DNA of 26,618 nucleotides from JBBTSB01 sp964355775 (lineage in GTDB: Bacteria > Patescibacteriota > Minisyncoccia > 2-02-FULL-40-12 > IGHO2-01-FULL-4-A): contig CAYHEP010000010.1 in assembly GCA_964355775.1 (NCBI GenBank), positions 1-26,618 on the forward strand, given 5' to 3'. The position numbers and the translations under genes were made by a program. Positions 6,448 to 14,857 of the stretch are shown here, piece by piece; within the stretch, counting starts at the first letter, position 1, and every line of letters begins with the position of its first letter. The notes under the pieces were generated by a model. The model did no database searches. It saw only the letters and a list, made by a program, of their open reading frames with translations, and was not told where the DNA came from.

Positions 6448-8216
6448 ATTTTTTTCTTTGATATTTCAATCATCTGGTCAATTTCTGGCGCCGACTTGCC
6501 GAGTTTTTTCGCTTGTTCGAGGTATTTGATTGCCTCGGGATAGTTTTGGAGCTGGAAGTATGCGGTGCCTACGACGGCGCTTCGATCCATATCATTGAGA
6601 TCATTCCCATAATACTTCTTGATGATCTCGAGCGCAACCTCCGGCTTTCCGAGGACGATTTTCGTATACGCGTAGCGAATGACATACTCGTCAAGCGGAG
6701 CAAGATCTACGACGGTTTTTAAAAACGGCTCCGTATCCGCAAATCTACCTTGAATCGAAAGAAGGTTGGCGAGGTTTAGCACAGAGGGTCCAGTCGGATT
6801 GATTGCCGCCGAACGACGATAAAAATCCTCCGCTTTTGCATAGTCTTTGTCGTACTCTGCCAATACGCCTTGAAGATAGAACATATGCGAGTACTCGGGG
6901 TAAATACTGCTCGCTACTGCCAGCTCTCGGCGCGCGTCTTCCCAGCGATCATCGGTGATCGCAAATCCGGCAAGCCCCGTATGCACCAGCACACTTCGCG
7001 GAGCTTGGACAACCGCAGACGCAAAAAGTCTCCGCGTGTCATGCCAATCGCTATTTCTTGCAATGGCACGTCCAGCGTAAAAAAGCGAAACAATAACCAG
7101 CAACACGATGCTTGCCGTCTTCAAATACTTGACCTTTGCAAGTGCTGAAAAAAACCACGCCAACAATAAAACAAAGCCGATTGACGGCGCATACATGAGC
7201 CGTTCCGCCATGATCGTACCGACCGGCAAGATCAAATTGGAAGCAAGGAACCAAAAACCGAGAAATAAAGCGGCGGAATAGCCTGCAACAGAGGGGGTTC
7301 TGAAAAGCCGCACAATCTCCCAAATCATTACCGCCAACAATACTCCTCCAGCAAGCGCAGGCAAAAATGTAAGGTGGATCGTATCGTATGAATAGTCCGC
7401 CGACAAATGGATGGGAACAAGGAGTTTTCCGAGGTACATGATCAAGATTTCCAAAGCGGTAAAAAACCGTTCATGCCACGGAACAAACATGAGCGGATTT
7501 TCAATAAAAACGGTATTGGTCGAATGGATAAAATACTGCTTCAATGCAATCGCGCGCGTAAGAATATAGATACTGATCGGGATAAGCAGATATGAGAAGC
7601 GTTTGAGAAAATCTTTGATTTGCACGCGATATTTGACGATGTGGATCAGAGCGAGAATCGGCACAATCATGGCGGCGCTCTCTTTGCTCCAGATGGCCAA
7701 TAGAAGCGACGAAGCACAGAGTAAACGATTTTTCGTTGAAAAATAGATACACAACAAGCTAAACAAGAGTGCAAGAATTTCCGCTCGTCCAACGATCGAA
7801 GTTACGGCTTCGACATGGATTGGGAGCACCAGAAACAAAAGCCATGAGATCCACGCAAGATCATACCGGGAAAACAAATGCCATATCAGCCAAAACACCA
7901 TCGAACTAACCAAGGCATGCAAAAAGATATTGATCACATGGAATCCGGCCGGCGATTTGCCAAGGATTGCATAATTGAGCGCATAGCTCGCGGTAGTAAG
8001 CGGACGAAAGAGACTGCTTTGCGGACGATGCAGATGATACGGCTCGATGAATAGCCGTGGCAGATGCGCGATATTTTTGAGGTCGGGACGCTTTTGCACT
8101 ACAACGACATCATCAAATACAAACCCGCCTTTAATGCCATTGCCATATACTACAAATGAACCAATGACGGAGAGCGTAATGACGACGAATGTAAGATGGC
8201 GATTTATCCAGCGCAT
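6444..8216 (-). CDS. GT-C membrane glycosyltransferase with C-terminal TPR repeats (paralogue 2)
   Basis: 590 residues from the ATG at 8214-8216 (MRWINRHLTFVVITLSV). It has the same plan as 239-1750 and 8222-9901: first helix, acidic external loop (GFVFDDVVVV), LFRPLTTASYALNYAI, hydrophobic helices, TSIVGRAEILALLF, and about five TPR-like helix pairs in the last ~190 residues. The likely role is transfer of a polyprenyl-phosphate-linked sugar to exported protein, with the TPR domain recruiting the substrate or partners, as proposed for TMTC proteins. It starts 5 bases after the stop of the upstream paralogue and its TGA overlaps the ATG of the sorbosone-dehydrogenase-like gene, so the three form a compact operon. 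Confidence 0.8.
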   Translation of the reverse strand: MRWINRHLTFVVITLSVIGSFVVYGNGIKGGFVFDDVVVVQKRPDLKNIAHLPRLFIEPYHLHRPQSSLFRPLTTASYALNYAILGKSPAGFHVINIFLHALVSSMVFWLIWHLFSRYDLAWISWLLFLVLPIHVEAVTSIVGRAEILALLFSLLCIYFSTKNRLLCASSLLLAIWSKESAAMIVPILALIHIVKYRVQIKDFLKRFSYLLIPISIYILTRAIALKQYFIHSTNTVFIENPLMFVPWHERFFTALEILIMYLGKLLVPIHLSADYSYDTIHLTFLPALAGGVLLAVMIWEIVRLFRTPSVAGYSAALFLGFWFLASNLILPVGTIMAERLMYAPSIGFVLLLAWFFSALAKVKYLKTASIVLLVIVSLFYAGRAIARNSDWHDTRRLFASAVVQAPRSVLVHTGLAGFAITDDRWEDARRELAVASSIYPEYSHMFYLQGVLAEYDKDYAKAEDFYRRSAAINPTGPSVLNLANLLSIQGRFADTEPFLKTVVDLAPLDEYVIRYAYTKIVLGKPEVALEIIKKYYGNDLNDMDRSAVVGTAYFQLQNYPEAIKYLEQAKKLGKSAPEIDQMIEISKKKI

Positions 8217-8221
8217 AGCTT

Positions 8222-9901
8222 TTATTTCAATTTATTCAAGAAATCTATGAATAATTTTGTTAATTCTACATCTCCGCTTGCCACAGCAAGTCCCGCTTCG
8301 GCATTTTGCCGTGCGGCTATTTTGTTTTTGTCTGCTTTGTAAAGCGCCGCGGCATTGTAGAGTATGCGCGCGTCGCCGGGACGAAGGAGTTTGAGCTGTT
8401 CGATCGCTTCAATCGCTTTCGGATAATTCGACTGCTTGGCATAGAGCACAACGATGCTTTGAAGCGCATAGTAAAACTTTGGATCCACAGAAAGCGCCGC
8501 CTCGTACTCTTTCACCGCACCGTATACATCTCCGCGCGATTCCAAAATACTTCCGAGATTGTAGTGCGGTTGGGGAAATATATCATCGGCGGACACTGCT
8601 TTTAGGTAGTACTCTTCCGCTTTGGCGTTGTCGCGTTCCTTGAAAAAATATTCATTGCCAAGATTGTTGTTGATCCGGGCGCTATCGGGTTCGTAGCGCA
8701 AAATATCTTTGTAAAACTCTATTGGTCGTCCCCAAAGCATATTTCGTCGTACTGTTTGAATAGAGAAAAAAATTGCATAGATCGCAAGTAATACCAATAG
8801 CGGGATTCGCCATCTTCGAGCCCGCGAAACATACCATGCGGCAATAGCAATGGGTCCCAGCATCGGCACATACATCCAATGCTCATAGAGCAAGGCACTG
8901 ACCGGCGTGATGCCTGATACTGGCAGAATCGCGATAAAGAACCAGCTCACGCCAAAAACGAGCACCATAGCATAGGTCTTATGGGTCCGATAGGCCCTAT
9001 AGGTCGTATAGAGCAGTCCTGCAAGCAGGACTGCTACGAGCCACACCGGCCATTCAAACAGTGATCGATGCAGTGGCACGCCTCGCTCCATATGGAGACC
9101 AACAGGCGCCACCAATAAACGCGCATACTCGGCAAGCACATGGAGAAACGTATAGAAACGGATCGAAATATGCTCCGTGTAGACATTGGGCGCGAGATAC
9201 AGATTGAGCGTATTGGCAAAATTTAGCACGGTCAGACGCAAGATGCCATAGACAAGCGTGATGGCAAAATACGGCAGTGAGACGATAATAGCCTGCTTGA
9301 TTTTTTGTCGTTGTGTGAAAGCAACGAGCACGATGAGAAACGGCAGTATGATGGCTTTCTCTTGTGACAACAGCGCGAGCGGAACAAAGGCAAGCGATGC
9401 CCATCGCCTGCCTTTGACAAAAAATACCAAACTCGCAAGCATGAAAAAGTAATGCAACGGATCCCCACGTCCCGCGATATACGTCACCGCTTCCGTATTA
9501 AGCGGGTGGAGCAAAAATGCCGCTCCCGCCAAGAGTGCCATCAGGCGATTTCGAAATAAAAGCCACAGCAAGTACCCCGCCAGCAATGCATTGAGAAGAT
9601 GAAGCACATTGTTGACAAGATGATACGTCAGCGGGTGCGTGCCGGAAATGGCATAATTTATCGCAAACGTTTCAAATAAGATGGGGCGATAATAGTTGCT
9701 GGTCAGTCCGATTCCGGCAAGCGTGCTCTTGCTAAAAAGAAATCCGGTATTTTTCCACGACAATGCTTGGACCGTAGGATTGTACACGATCCAGTCTTCA
9801 TCATCCCAAAAAAGCGGATTGTGAAAATTTACCGCATACAGTCCGAATCCGACCAGGAGCAAACAGATTATGGAAATATAATAGTGGTAGCGCCTGTGCA
9901 T
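8222..9901 (-). CDS. GT-C membrane glycosyltransferase with C-terminal TPR repeats (paralogue 3)
   Basis: 559 residues from the ATG at 9899-9901 (MHRRYHYYISIICLLLVGFG). Motifs shared with the other two: PLFWDDEDWIVYNPTVQ, the most complete version of the acidic loop, YYRPILFETFAINYAISG, TEAVTYIAGRGDPLHYF and roughly four TPR units at the C-terminus. The start overlaps the end of the gene at 9868 by 34 bases in a different frame. A membrane-proximal loop (LYTTYRAYRTHKTYA) is encoded by a 9 bp periodic repeat at 8982-9010, directly beside a perfect 11 bp inverted repeat at 9012-9035 that encodes AVLLAGLL. Substrate unknown; role inferred as for the paralogues. Confidence 0.8.
   Translation of the reverse strand: MHRRYHYYISIICLLLVGFGLYAVNFHNPLFWDDEDWIVYNPTVQALSWKNTGFLFSKSTLAGIGLTSNYYRPILFETFAINYAISGTHPLTYHLVNNVLHLLNALLAGYLLWLLFRNRLMALLAGAAFLLHPLNTEAVTYIAGRGDPLHYFFMLASLVFFVKGRRWASLAFVPLALLSQEKAIILPFLIVLVAFTQRQKIKQAIIVSLPYFAITLVYGILRLTVLNFANTLNLYLAPNVYTEHISIRFYTFLHVLAEYARLLVAPVGLHMERGVPLHRSLFEWPVWLVAVLLAGLLYTTYRAYRTHKTYAMVLVFGVSWFFIAILPVSGITPVSALLYEHWMYVPMLGPIAIAAWYVSRARRWRIPLLVLLAIYAIFFSIQTVRRNMLWGRPIEFYKDILRYEPDSARINNNLGNEYFFKERDNAKAEEYYLKAVSADDIFPQPHYNLGSILESRGDVYGAVKEYEAALSVDPKFYYALQSIVVLYAKQSNYPKAIEAIEQLKLLRPGDARILYNAAALYKADKNKIAARQNAEAGLAVASGDVELTKLFIDFLNKLK
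8982..9035. repeat. 9 bp periodic repeat plus 11 bp inverted repeat in coding sequence
   Basis: On the coding strand successive 9-mers read CTATACGAC, CTATAGGGC, CTATCGGAC, CCATAAGAC, CTATG. Immediately beside them AGCAGTCCTGC and GCAGGACTGCT (9012-9022, 9025-9035) form a perfect inverted repeat with a 2 nt centre. Confidence 0.85.
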
Positions 9902-10362
9902 GGGATAATAGACACTTTGACGTTGCCATTGACGAGTCGTCCGGATTGCATAGACGCAGTCACAGTATAGCGACCGGTAACGGGATGTTCGGGAAGTGTG
10001 ACAGAGAGCAGACTCGTGCCTTCCGGCAATGCGAGTTGCGTGAAAATATTGGGACCCATGTCTAATTTATCCGATGGCGTCACCTTCCAAAAGATATTTC
10101 TGCCCGGATGATCCACACCACGATAGGTAAACAGTGCGTCACCGTTGTTGTACGTCTGCGGAGTAATGTAGCGAATGGTGCCTTTGAGATTGCACGATGC
10201 GATTCCGGGAAGATCTTTATATACATTGTCCGGATCTGTTGTCGGACTTGGCACAGATGTAAGGCTTGGCGTAACAGATGGGGCTTGTGATTTTTTCACA
10301 AAAAAGATTCCTGCCGCAACAATGACAATCAAAATCGCTATTCCAAGAAAGACTTTTTTCAT
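9868..10362 (-). CDS. Small anchored exported protein with Ser/Thr/Pro linker, function unknown
   Basis: 164 residues from the ATG at 10360-10362 (MKKVFLGIAILIVIVAAGIF). Residues 1-22 form a signal anchor, followed by a low-complexity Ser/Thr/Pro segment (SQAPSVTPSLTSVPSPTTDP) typical of wall-spanning or O-glycosylated linkers, then a ~110-residue domain with two cysteines (ASCNLKG near the start and SIIPCTG near the end) that could form one disulfide. The pattern TGRYTVTASMQSGRLVNGNV suggests a beta-sandwich. I do not recognise a family. The ATG lies 7 bases after a TATACT -10 element, which favours this start over the upstream in-frame ATG at 10434 and suggests a leaderless mRNA. It overlaps the next gene by 34 bases. 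Confidence 0.6.
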   Translation of the reverse strand: MKKVFLGIAILIVIVAAGIFFVKKSQAPSVTPSLTSVPSPTTDPDNVYKDLPGIASCNLKGTIRYITPQTYNNGDALFTYRGVDHPGRNIFWKVTPSDKLDMGPNIFTQLALPEGTSLLSVTLPEHPVTGRYTVTASMQSGRLVNGNVKVSIIPCTGATTIIFP

Positions 10363-10368
10363 GTCGCC

Positions 10369-10397
10369 AGTATAGCAAAACCCCCCGCTTTTTGCAA
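10369..10397 (-). promoter_or_regulatory. Probable promoter of the 9868-10362 gene, nested in the preceding terminator
   Basis: On the minus strand TTGCAA (10392-10397) and TATACT (10369-10374) are 17 bases apart. The -35 element sits in the centre of the terminator palindrome. Transcription would begin at or within a base or two of the ATG at 10362. Confidence 0.5.
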
Positions 10398-10410
10398 AAA
10401 GCGGGGGGTT
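10379..10410 (-). terminator. Strong rho-independent terminator of the surface-protein gene
   Basis: A perfect 16+16 base palindrome (arms AACCCCCCGCTTTTTG and CAAAAAGCGGGGGGTT), 41 bases after the stop of the 10451-14143 gene. Read on the minus strand the stem ends in GGTTTTGC. Confidence 0.85.
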
Positions 10411-10450
10411 GCTTTCCAGTTGACTATCGACCAATCAACTAGTTACCTAG

Positions 10451-13400
10451 CTATCTCTGGAAGGTCGGACCGTAGAGTGGCAAGTTCTTCAGGACACTTT
10501 TCGTTGACGGAGTGTCAAGATCGTTGGTGGATCCTGTAGTATTGCTTACCCAGTTGATCAAACTATTCTCGTTATCAAGCAGTGACAGCTGGAAGTAGTC
10601 TGCACCACGGCCAGTGTTTGACGTCTTTGCGTAGCTGGCATTTGGATTCGTCAGCTCAACTCGGAAGGTCTGCGACTGTCCGCCAGTGATTTCAACGTCC
10701 AGCGAAGTGAAGTCAAAGGTCAGCGATGCGGCCAATGCCTTGTTGGCGTCCGCGGTCAGCGTGCTATTGTCGATCAATGTATTCGTGCTGTCATAGATCG
10801 AGAACGCGGTACTCGCAGCACTCTGGTCGTATTCACCTGATGCAGTTACTTCAAACTTGATAGAACCTGATCCTGTCGCGGCATTGTCGAAGAACAGACG
10901 CGAATCTGACAATCCCATCGCTGTAACCGTAAACTTGAAGACTGTCGGGGTTCCGATCAAGTTGTACGGAGCTGATAGCGCGACTTGATCAAACTTCGGA
11001 AATACACGGTAAATGTACATATTGTTTGATCCCGCCACGTCTACGATATTTGTCGAGTCGCCGTCAAGGACAGTTCCGGAACCTTCACCAACCGCACGGA
11101 ATCCATCGGCAGAACTGCCGTTGAATCTATCCATGAGGTCGAGCGAGAAAGCAACGGCATCCGTAGCGCCAGTACTGGTTGAAGTCGTAGCGCCATCGGC
11201 TTTGATCTTCAGATCAGCCGCTACCGTAATGTCAAGACTGGAATCCTTCGGAATGTACGGACGAGCATCTCCGCTCCATCCGAAGTTGACCGACGCACCG
11301 TTGCTGAACGCGCCTGAAGTTGTCAAGGTGTCACCGTTTTTGTTCTTGTAGGTAACTTTAACTGCTCCAACGTTCGCCTTCGCATCCGTCACCTCTGCGG
11401 CAACTGACGCTGCTATGGTGAACCGCTCCAAGAACTGACCTTCATTGGTGCCGGTCAAGCGGAACTTGGATGTCTTGGCACCCGTCTGGCCCCAATACAA
11501 TGCCTGTGTCTGCACGTCGCTATCATTGATAGCAGCAAGCGTGATTGTACCAGCGTTCGTAACGGTCGTATCAGTCGTGATGCTGGTCGCGCCGTTTGGC
11601 GTCGCATTGCCGGCATTGATGGTAGAGCTGTTGTTGTCAACGCCCGTCACATCAGAGGTTGCGGCAATGTCAAACCCGACATGGTTCTTGGTCGGAACCG
11701 TCAAATTCAAAAGATTGACGCGGACCAAGAGTGTCTTGGAACTTCCCGCTGGGATGTTCCAGTTTAGGTTGCTGAATGCAACCGTACCGGCCGCGGCAGT
11801 GAGATTGTTGGTGATACTGGCACCTGAAGAGATGACCGTACCGCTTTCTTTCTCAACCAATGCGACATCCTGCACGGTGGAAGCGATATCTCCCGCACTG
11901 CCTTTATCGAATGCTCCAGAACCATCGGCATCGGAGTAGCCCGTCACCGTAATGGCGGTAACTTTGATAGCTGATGCGTTGGTCGCCGCAAAGACGATAC
12001 CGACGACATCTACATTCTGTCTGCCCTTGACCACTGTCTGGTCAGCAGGGGTAGAGGCTAAGCTCAACGTAATGCTTGAAGCTCGGACAGTCAACGTAGG
12101 ACCGTTTATGTTGGCGTTCGGTACAATGTCCGTCGTCGCCAACGCTGTGTTCGTTCCCGAGTATTTGAGCTCGGTTACACCGGTATTATCGGAGTAGTCA
12201 TCAATACCGATTGCTACCTTGGAACCGGTCTGAATATCAGTACCGGTTCTCGTGTTGGCAGTTTTTAGATCAGCCGTTATTTTGGCATGCATTACCTGTC
12301 CTGCATTCAAGTTGATCGTGTCGGTGAATACACGCTGTGCCGCGGCAGTGCTCGAAGGATTGCCGTCAGTATCAGCATCGGTGAATGCACTTCCATCTGA
12401 TGGTCCAACCAAGACCTGATTCGTGTCTTCATTGACCATCTTCACATCATCAAGGTCAGTGAAACCGCTGGAGTAGCTCGCGGCAATGGCATCAATATCA
12501 TCCCACGTGCCATCGCCTGCAAGATCCAAGCTGATGTCAATGCGGGTCTTGCGGATTTCAATGTTGGTTGCCGCGGCATAGGTCAGGCGGGCAAACACCG
12601 TATCATCGGTGGAAGTGCCGACATCAGACGCAGAAAGGGTGCCGGAGCTGATCGTCAACACGCCTCCAGCGAGCGTCAAACTGTGAGCGTCACCGACTAC
12701 ATCCATATCAGTGATGGTAGCGGCCATGCCGAAACCATATTGATCGCCGATGCCAAGAATGTCGGAGCTATACTCGAAGTAGACTTTGATCGTGTCGTCT
12801 TTTTTGCCATTTACATCGCTGTAGACTTTGAACACGGTATTGGCTCCCTTGGCAATCGTGTAGCCTGAACCCATATCAAAGACAATATAGCCGGCGCTGT
12901 CAATCGTACCGTTCCATTCTTGGGTACCAGTAGATGTCTTCAGCTTTAGGTTGACGAAGTTCGATGTGCTCATCGTACCTCCCTGTATCATCTGGATACG
13001 CTTGATCGAAGCGGCTTCGGTGTTTGCCGCAAGCTTAAACTCGGAAATCTGTGCTTGCGCTTGTCCGGCGTTCGGACTGCCCAATGAACCGACTTTGGTC
13101 ATCGTGATGGTGCCCGAGGTTGCGCCGGAGATCGTCACGTTGTTGCCGGAAATTGGCAACCCGCCGATAGTGCCTGAAACAAGCGTCAAACCGGTAAGCG
13201 AGAAGTAGTCAACATTTCCAGCCGTCGCCGAAAGATCGCCGACGAGGGTAAATGTGCGAGGACCGGTAATGGCCCAATTCAATGCACTAAATGTCGCTTC
13301 ACCGGTAGATGAAGTGATTGTCTTGCCAGTCGTCAAACGTCTGGCTCCTTCATAGAGGTAGACGTTGTCAAAATCATCTACACTGCCGGGACCTGATCGC

Positions 13401-14143
13401 TTGAAGACGAACTGGCTGATCGTGCCCGTACCTGACACGTTGAACTTCAAGAATTCTACTCCCTGCGCATTGGTCGTAACCGTACGCGCAACGGGGCTGT
13501 CAACAGCAAGCGAGACATTCAAGTTGCCTGATACAACCGGAGTCGGGGTTGAACCCGGGGTCCTGCTGTAGGTCATGATCTGCGACAAGCTGGTGTAGTC
13601 CGTCGTGCTCTTGCTAAACCAATTGTATTCGTTTGTGTTGATACAGAACACTTTGTTGAAGAACATCGCATCCTGTGCGACAGCCTGATCTCCAGTCATG
13701 ACCACTTTGTGAATCACGCCTGTGTCTTCTCCCGTAAATTCATACGCCCAGACTTGCTGGTCGTTGTTTTCACAGTTGCGGAACAAACCGGAATACGTAA
13801 ACGCATCTCGGGTTGCCGCTGTTACTTGTTTCGTACGGGCGAGGAACTGGGTTGGCCATGCTCCAAGGTGTCCGTAGAAACCTGCAATGGCGGGGTTCAA
13901 GATCAATCTCCTGTATCCCCAGTCATTGATGATATGGATATCCGGATCACCTGCCGCGTTGTTGGCGGTGATACGATCACCCTCGGTCAATCCATATTGC
14001 GCGGGTGTCGCGGCGCTGACGTGCTTGGTAGAAATTGCTCTGGAAGCAACGATGCTTCCGATGGCAAGTACCACCGCACCCGCAAGCGCGATCGACAGGA
14101 TCTTTTTGAAAGACCGTGTCTGACTTGTTAAAGCTATACTCAT
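10451..14143 (-). CDS. Large secreted surface / S-layer-like protein
   Basis: 1230 residues from the ATG at 14141-14143; a further in-frame ATG at 14170 is possible but gives a poorer signal peptide. Residues 1-45 form a Sec signal (basic RSFKK, core ILSIALAGAVVLAIGSIVA, cleavage near VSAATPAQ). Residues ~50-200 are an N-terminal domain with DPDIHIINDWGYRRLILNP and the only cysteines of the protein (FRNCENN, KVFCINTNEY), a domain I associate with CPR surface proteins. The rest is a chain of beta-sandwich-like domains rich in Thr, Ser, Ala, Asp and Gly, with repeated SKTLLVRVNL-type strands and EF-hand-like acidic loops (DADGSGAFDKG, DLAGDGTWDDID) that probably bind calcium. The C-terminus is LKNLPLYGPTFQR. 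Codon use is more uniform and GC-rich than in the neighbours, as in highly expressed genes. It is a likely substrate of the glycosylation cluster. Confidence 0.75.
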   Translation of the reverse strand: MSIALTSQTRSFKKILSIALAGAVVLAIGSIVASRAISTKHVSAATPAQYGLTEGDRITANNAAGDPDIHIINDWGYRRLILNPAIAGFYGHLGAWPTQFLARTKQVTAATRDAFTYSGLFRNCENNDQQVWAYEFTGEDTGVIHKVVMTGDQAVAQDAMFFNKVFCINTNEYNWFSKSTTDYTSLSQIMTYSRTPGSTPTPVVSGNLNVSLAVDSPVARTVTTNAQGVEFLKFNVSGTGTISQFVFKRSGPGSVDDFDNVYLYEGARRLTTGKTITSSTGEATFSALNWAITGPRTFTLVGDLSATAGNVDYFSLTGLTLVSGTIGGLPISGNNVTISGATSGTITMTKVGSLGSPNAGQAQAQISEFKLAANTEAASIKRIQMIQGGTMSTSNFVNLKLKTSTGTQEWNGTIDSAGYIVFDMGSGYTIAKGANTVFKVYSDVNGKKDDTIKVYFEYSSDILGIGDQYGFGMAATITDMDVVGDAHSLTLAGGVLTISSGTLSASDVGTSTDDTVFARLTYAAATNIEIRKTRIDISLDLAGDGTWDDIDAIAASYSSGFTDLDDVKMVNEDTNQVLVGPSDGSAFTDADTDGNPSSTAAAQRVFTDTINLNAGQVMHAKITADLKTANTRTGTDIQTGSKVAIGIDDYSDNTGVTELKYSGTNTALATTDIVPNANINGPTLTVRASSITLSLASTPADQTVVKGRQNVDVVGIVFAATNASAIKVTAITVTGYSDADGSGAFDKGSAGDIASTVQDVALVEKESGTVISSGASITNNLTAAAGTVAFSNLNWNIPAGSSKTLLVRVNLLNLTVPTKNHVGFDIAATSDVTGVDNNSSTINAGNATPNGATSITTDTTVTNAGTITLAAINDSDVQTQALYWGQTGAKTSKFRLTGTNEGQFLERFTIAASVAAEVTDAKANVGAVKVTYKNKNGDTLTTSGAFSNGASVNFGWSGDARPYIPKDSSLDITVAADLKIKADGATTSTSTGATDAVAFSLDLMDRFNGSSADGFRAVGEGSGTVLDGDSTNIVDVAGSNNMYIYRVFPKFDQVALSAPYNLIGTPTVFKFTVTAMGLSDSRLFFDNAATGSGSIKFEVTASGEYDQSAASTAFSIYDSTNTLIDNSTLTADANKALAASLTFDFTSLDVEITGGQSQTFRVELTNPNASYAKTSNTGRGADYFQLSLLDNENSLINWVSNTTGSTNDLDTPSTKSVLKNLPLYGPTFQR

Positions 14144-14490
14144 AATAGTAATTACATTCGTCCCTTCCATATCTTGTCATGAGACCTGATACGAAAAGAA
14201 AATTAAACTTACTTGAATCCACAATCTCAAAATGATCGACCTTCTCTGGACCTTGAGAAATCATGAATTCCAAACAAACATACCTACTGATTTGCAGACT
14301 ATTCAGTTTTCAAAGTTCTTACTTTGCAAACCAGTCCCGGCGTTCAAAGCAAAACGACGAGACAGATCCACAAAGGACCATCATCCATCTGATATATATA
14401 ACGCTGGTTCACGACAAATCTGACAGTAAGAATAGTAGCAAATACAGTAAAATGAGTCAACAAGAGCGCAAGCGCGAATATGTGGATAAA
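14144..14490 (-). other. Long non-coding leader of the surface-protein gene
   Basis: These 347 bases hold no convincing gene. If transcription starts at the promoter around 14432-14460, most of the stretch is a ~280 nt 5' leader. It contains a segment (minus strand of 14300-14320) reading ACTTTGAAAACTGAATAG, similar to the boxA-bearing spacer of Gram-positive rRNA operons, and short inverted repeats (TTCTC/GAGAA near 14240; CTTTG/CAAAG near 14330). There is no good Shine-Dalgarno at the usual distance from 14143. Confidence 0.45.
14432..14460 (-). promoter_or_regulatory. Promoter for the surface-protein gene
   Basis: TTGACT (14455-14460) and TACTAT (14432-14437) on the minus strand, with exactly 17 bases between. 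It lies 31 bases past the end of the winged-helix gene. The predicted start near 14425 leaves a leader of about 280 nt. Confidence 0.6.
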
Positions 14491-14820
14491 TCAAGACTTA
14501 TTCGGAGAGTATACTACCTCCCTACTTTGACGGAATTTGATAATAGACCCCGATAATAAAAGCCTGTCAATTTTGCGTCTGACGGTCTTCGGATTCCATG
14601 TTGGGAAGCACTGGATGAGCTCACGTTGGCTGATAGGAGAACGTTGGACAATGATGTCCAACATCGCATTCGATTCTTGTTGAGCATTGTTAGGTTCCGC
14701 TATCTTGATTTTTAATAGATCCCGCTTAATCAGTAAAATAGCCATCTCTGCGCCATTTTTCGCATATTCGTCTATTTTGCTGATCAGATCATCGACATTG
14801 GACACCATGTCCACTATCAT
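14491..14820 (-). CDS. Small winged-helix DNA-binding protein
   Basis: 109 residues. The C-terminal ~60 residues read as a winged helix: SPISQRELIQCF, a recognition helix NPKTVRRKIDRLLLSG, then a wing IIKFRQSREVVYSP. The N-terminal ~45 residues form a helix of unknown role. The likely job is transcriptional control; no ligand domain is visible. The start at 14818-14820 lies 2 bases from a perfect palindrome at 14823-14849, and two further TTGGACA/TGTCCA-type inverted repeats lie inside the gene at 14643-14662 and 14798-14813, suggesting autoregulation. There is no Shine-Dalgarno; an in-frame ATG four codons in is a possible alternative start. It follows tRNA-Gly on the same strand and precedes the surface-protein gene. 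Confidence 0.65.
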   Translation of the reverse strand: MIVDMVSNVDDLISKIDEYAKNGAEMAILLIKRDLLKIKIAEPNNAQQESNAMLDIIVQRSPISQRELIQCFPTWNPKTVRRKIDRLLLSGSIIKFRQSREVVYSPNKS

Positions 14821-14822
14821 AT

Positions 14823-14849
14823 GACATTGGACATTTGATGTCCAATGTC
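14823..14849. promoter_or_regulatory. Operator-like palindrome before the winged-helix gene
   Basis: GACATTGGACAT and ATGTCCAATGTC are perfect 12 bp arms around a TTG centre, lying between the 3' end of tRNA-Gly (14858) and the winged-helix start. No T-run follows on either strand, so an operator is more likely than a terminator. Confidence 0.6.
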
Positions 14850-14857
14850 GAATTTTG

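Noticed and set aside
11445..11939. A long plus-strand ORF opposite the surface-protein gene
   Set aside because: Antisense reading of a low-complexity, GC-even gene gives long open frames; the hydrophobic valine/alanine-rich translation is typical of that.
14263..14556. A 97-residue plus-strand ORF
   Set aside because: It crosses the end of the winged-helix gene in antisense, has no start signal, and its composition looks random; the stretch fits better as a leader.
14823..14849. Terminator for tRNA-Gly
   Set aside because: A perfect palindrome but with no T-run on either strand, and related palindromes inside the next gene favour protein binding.
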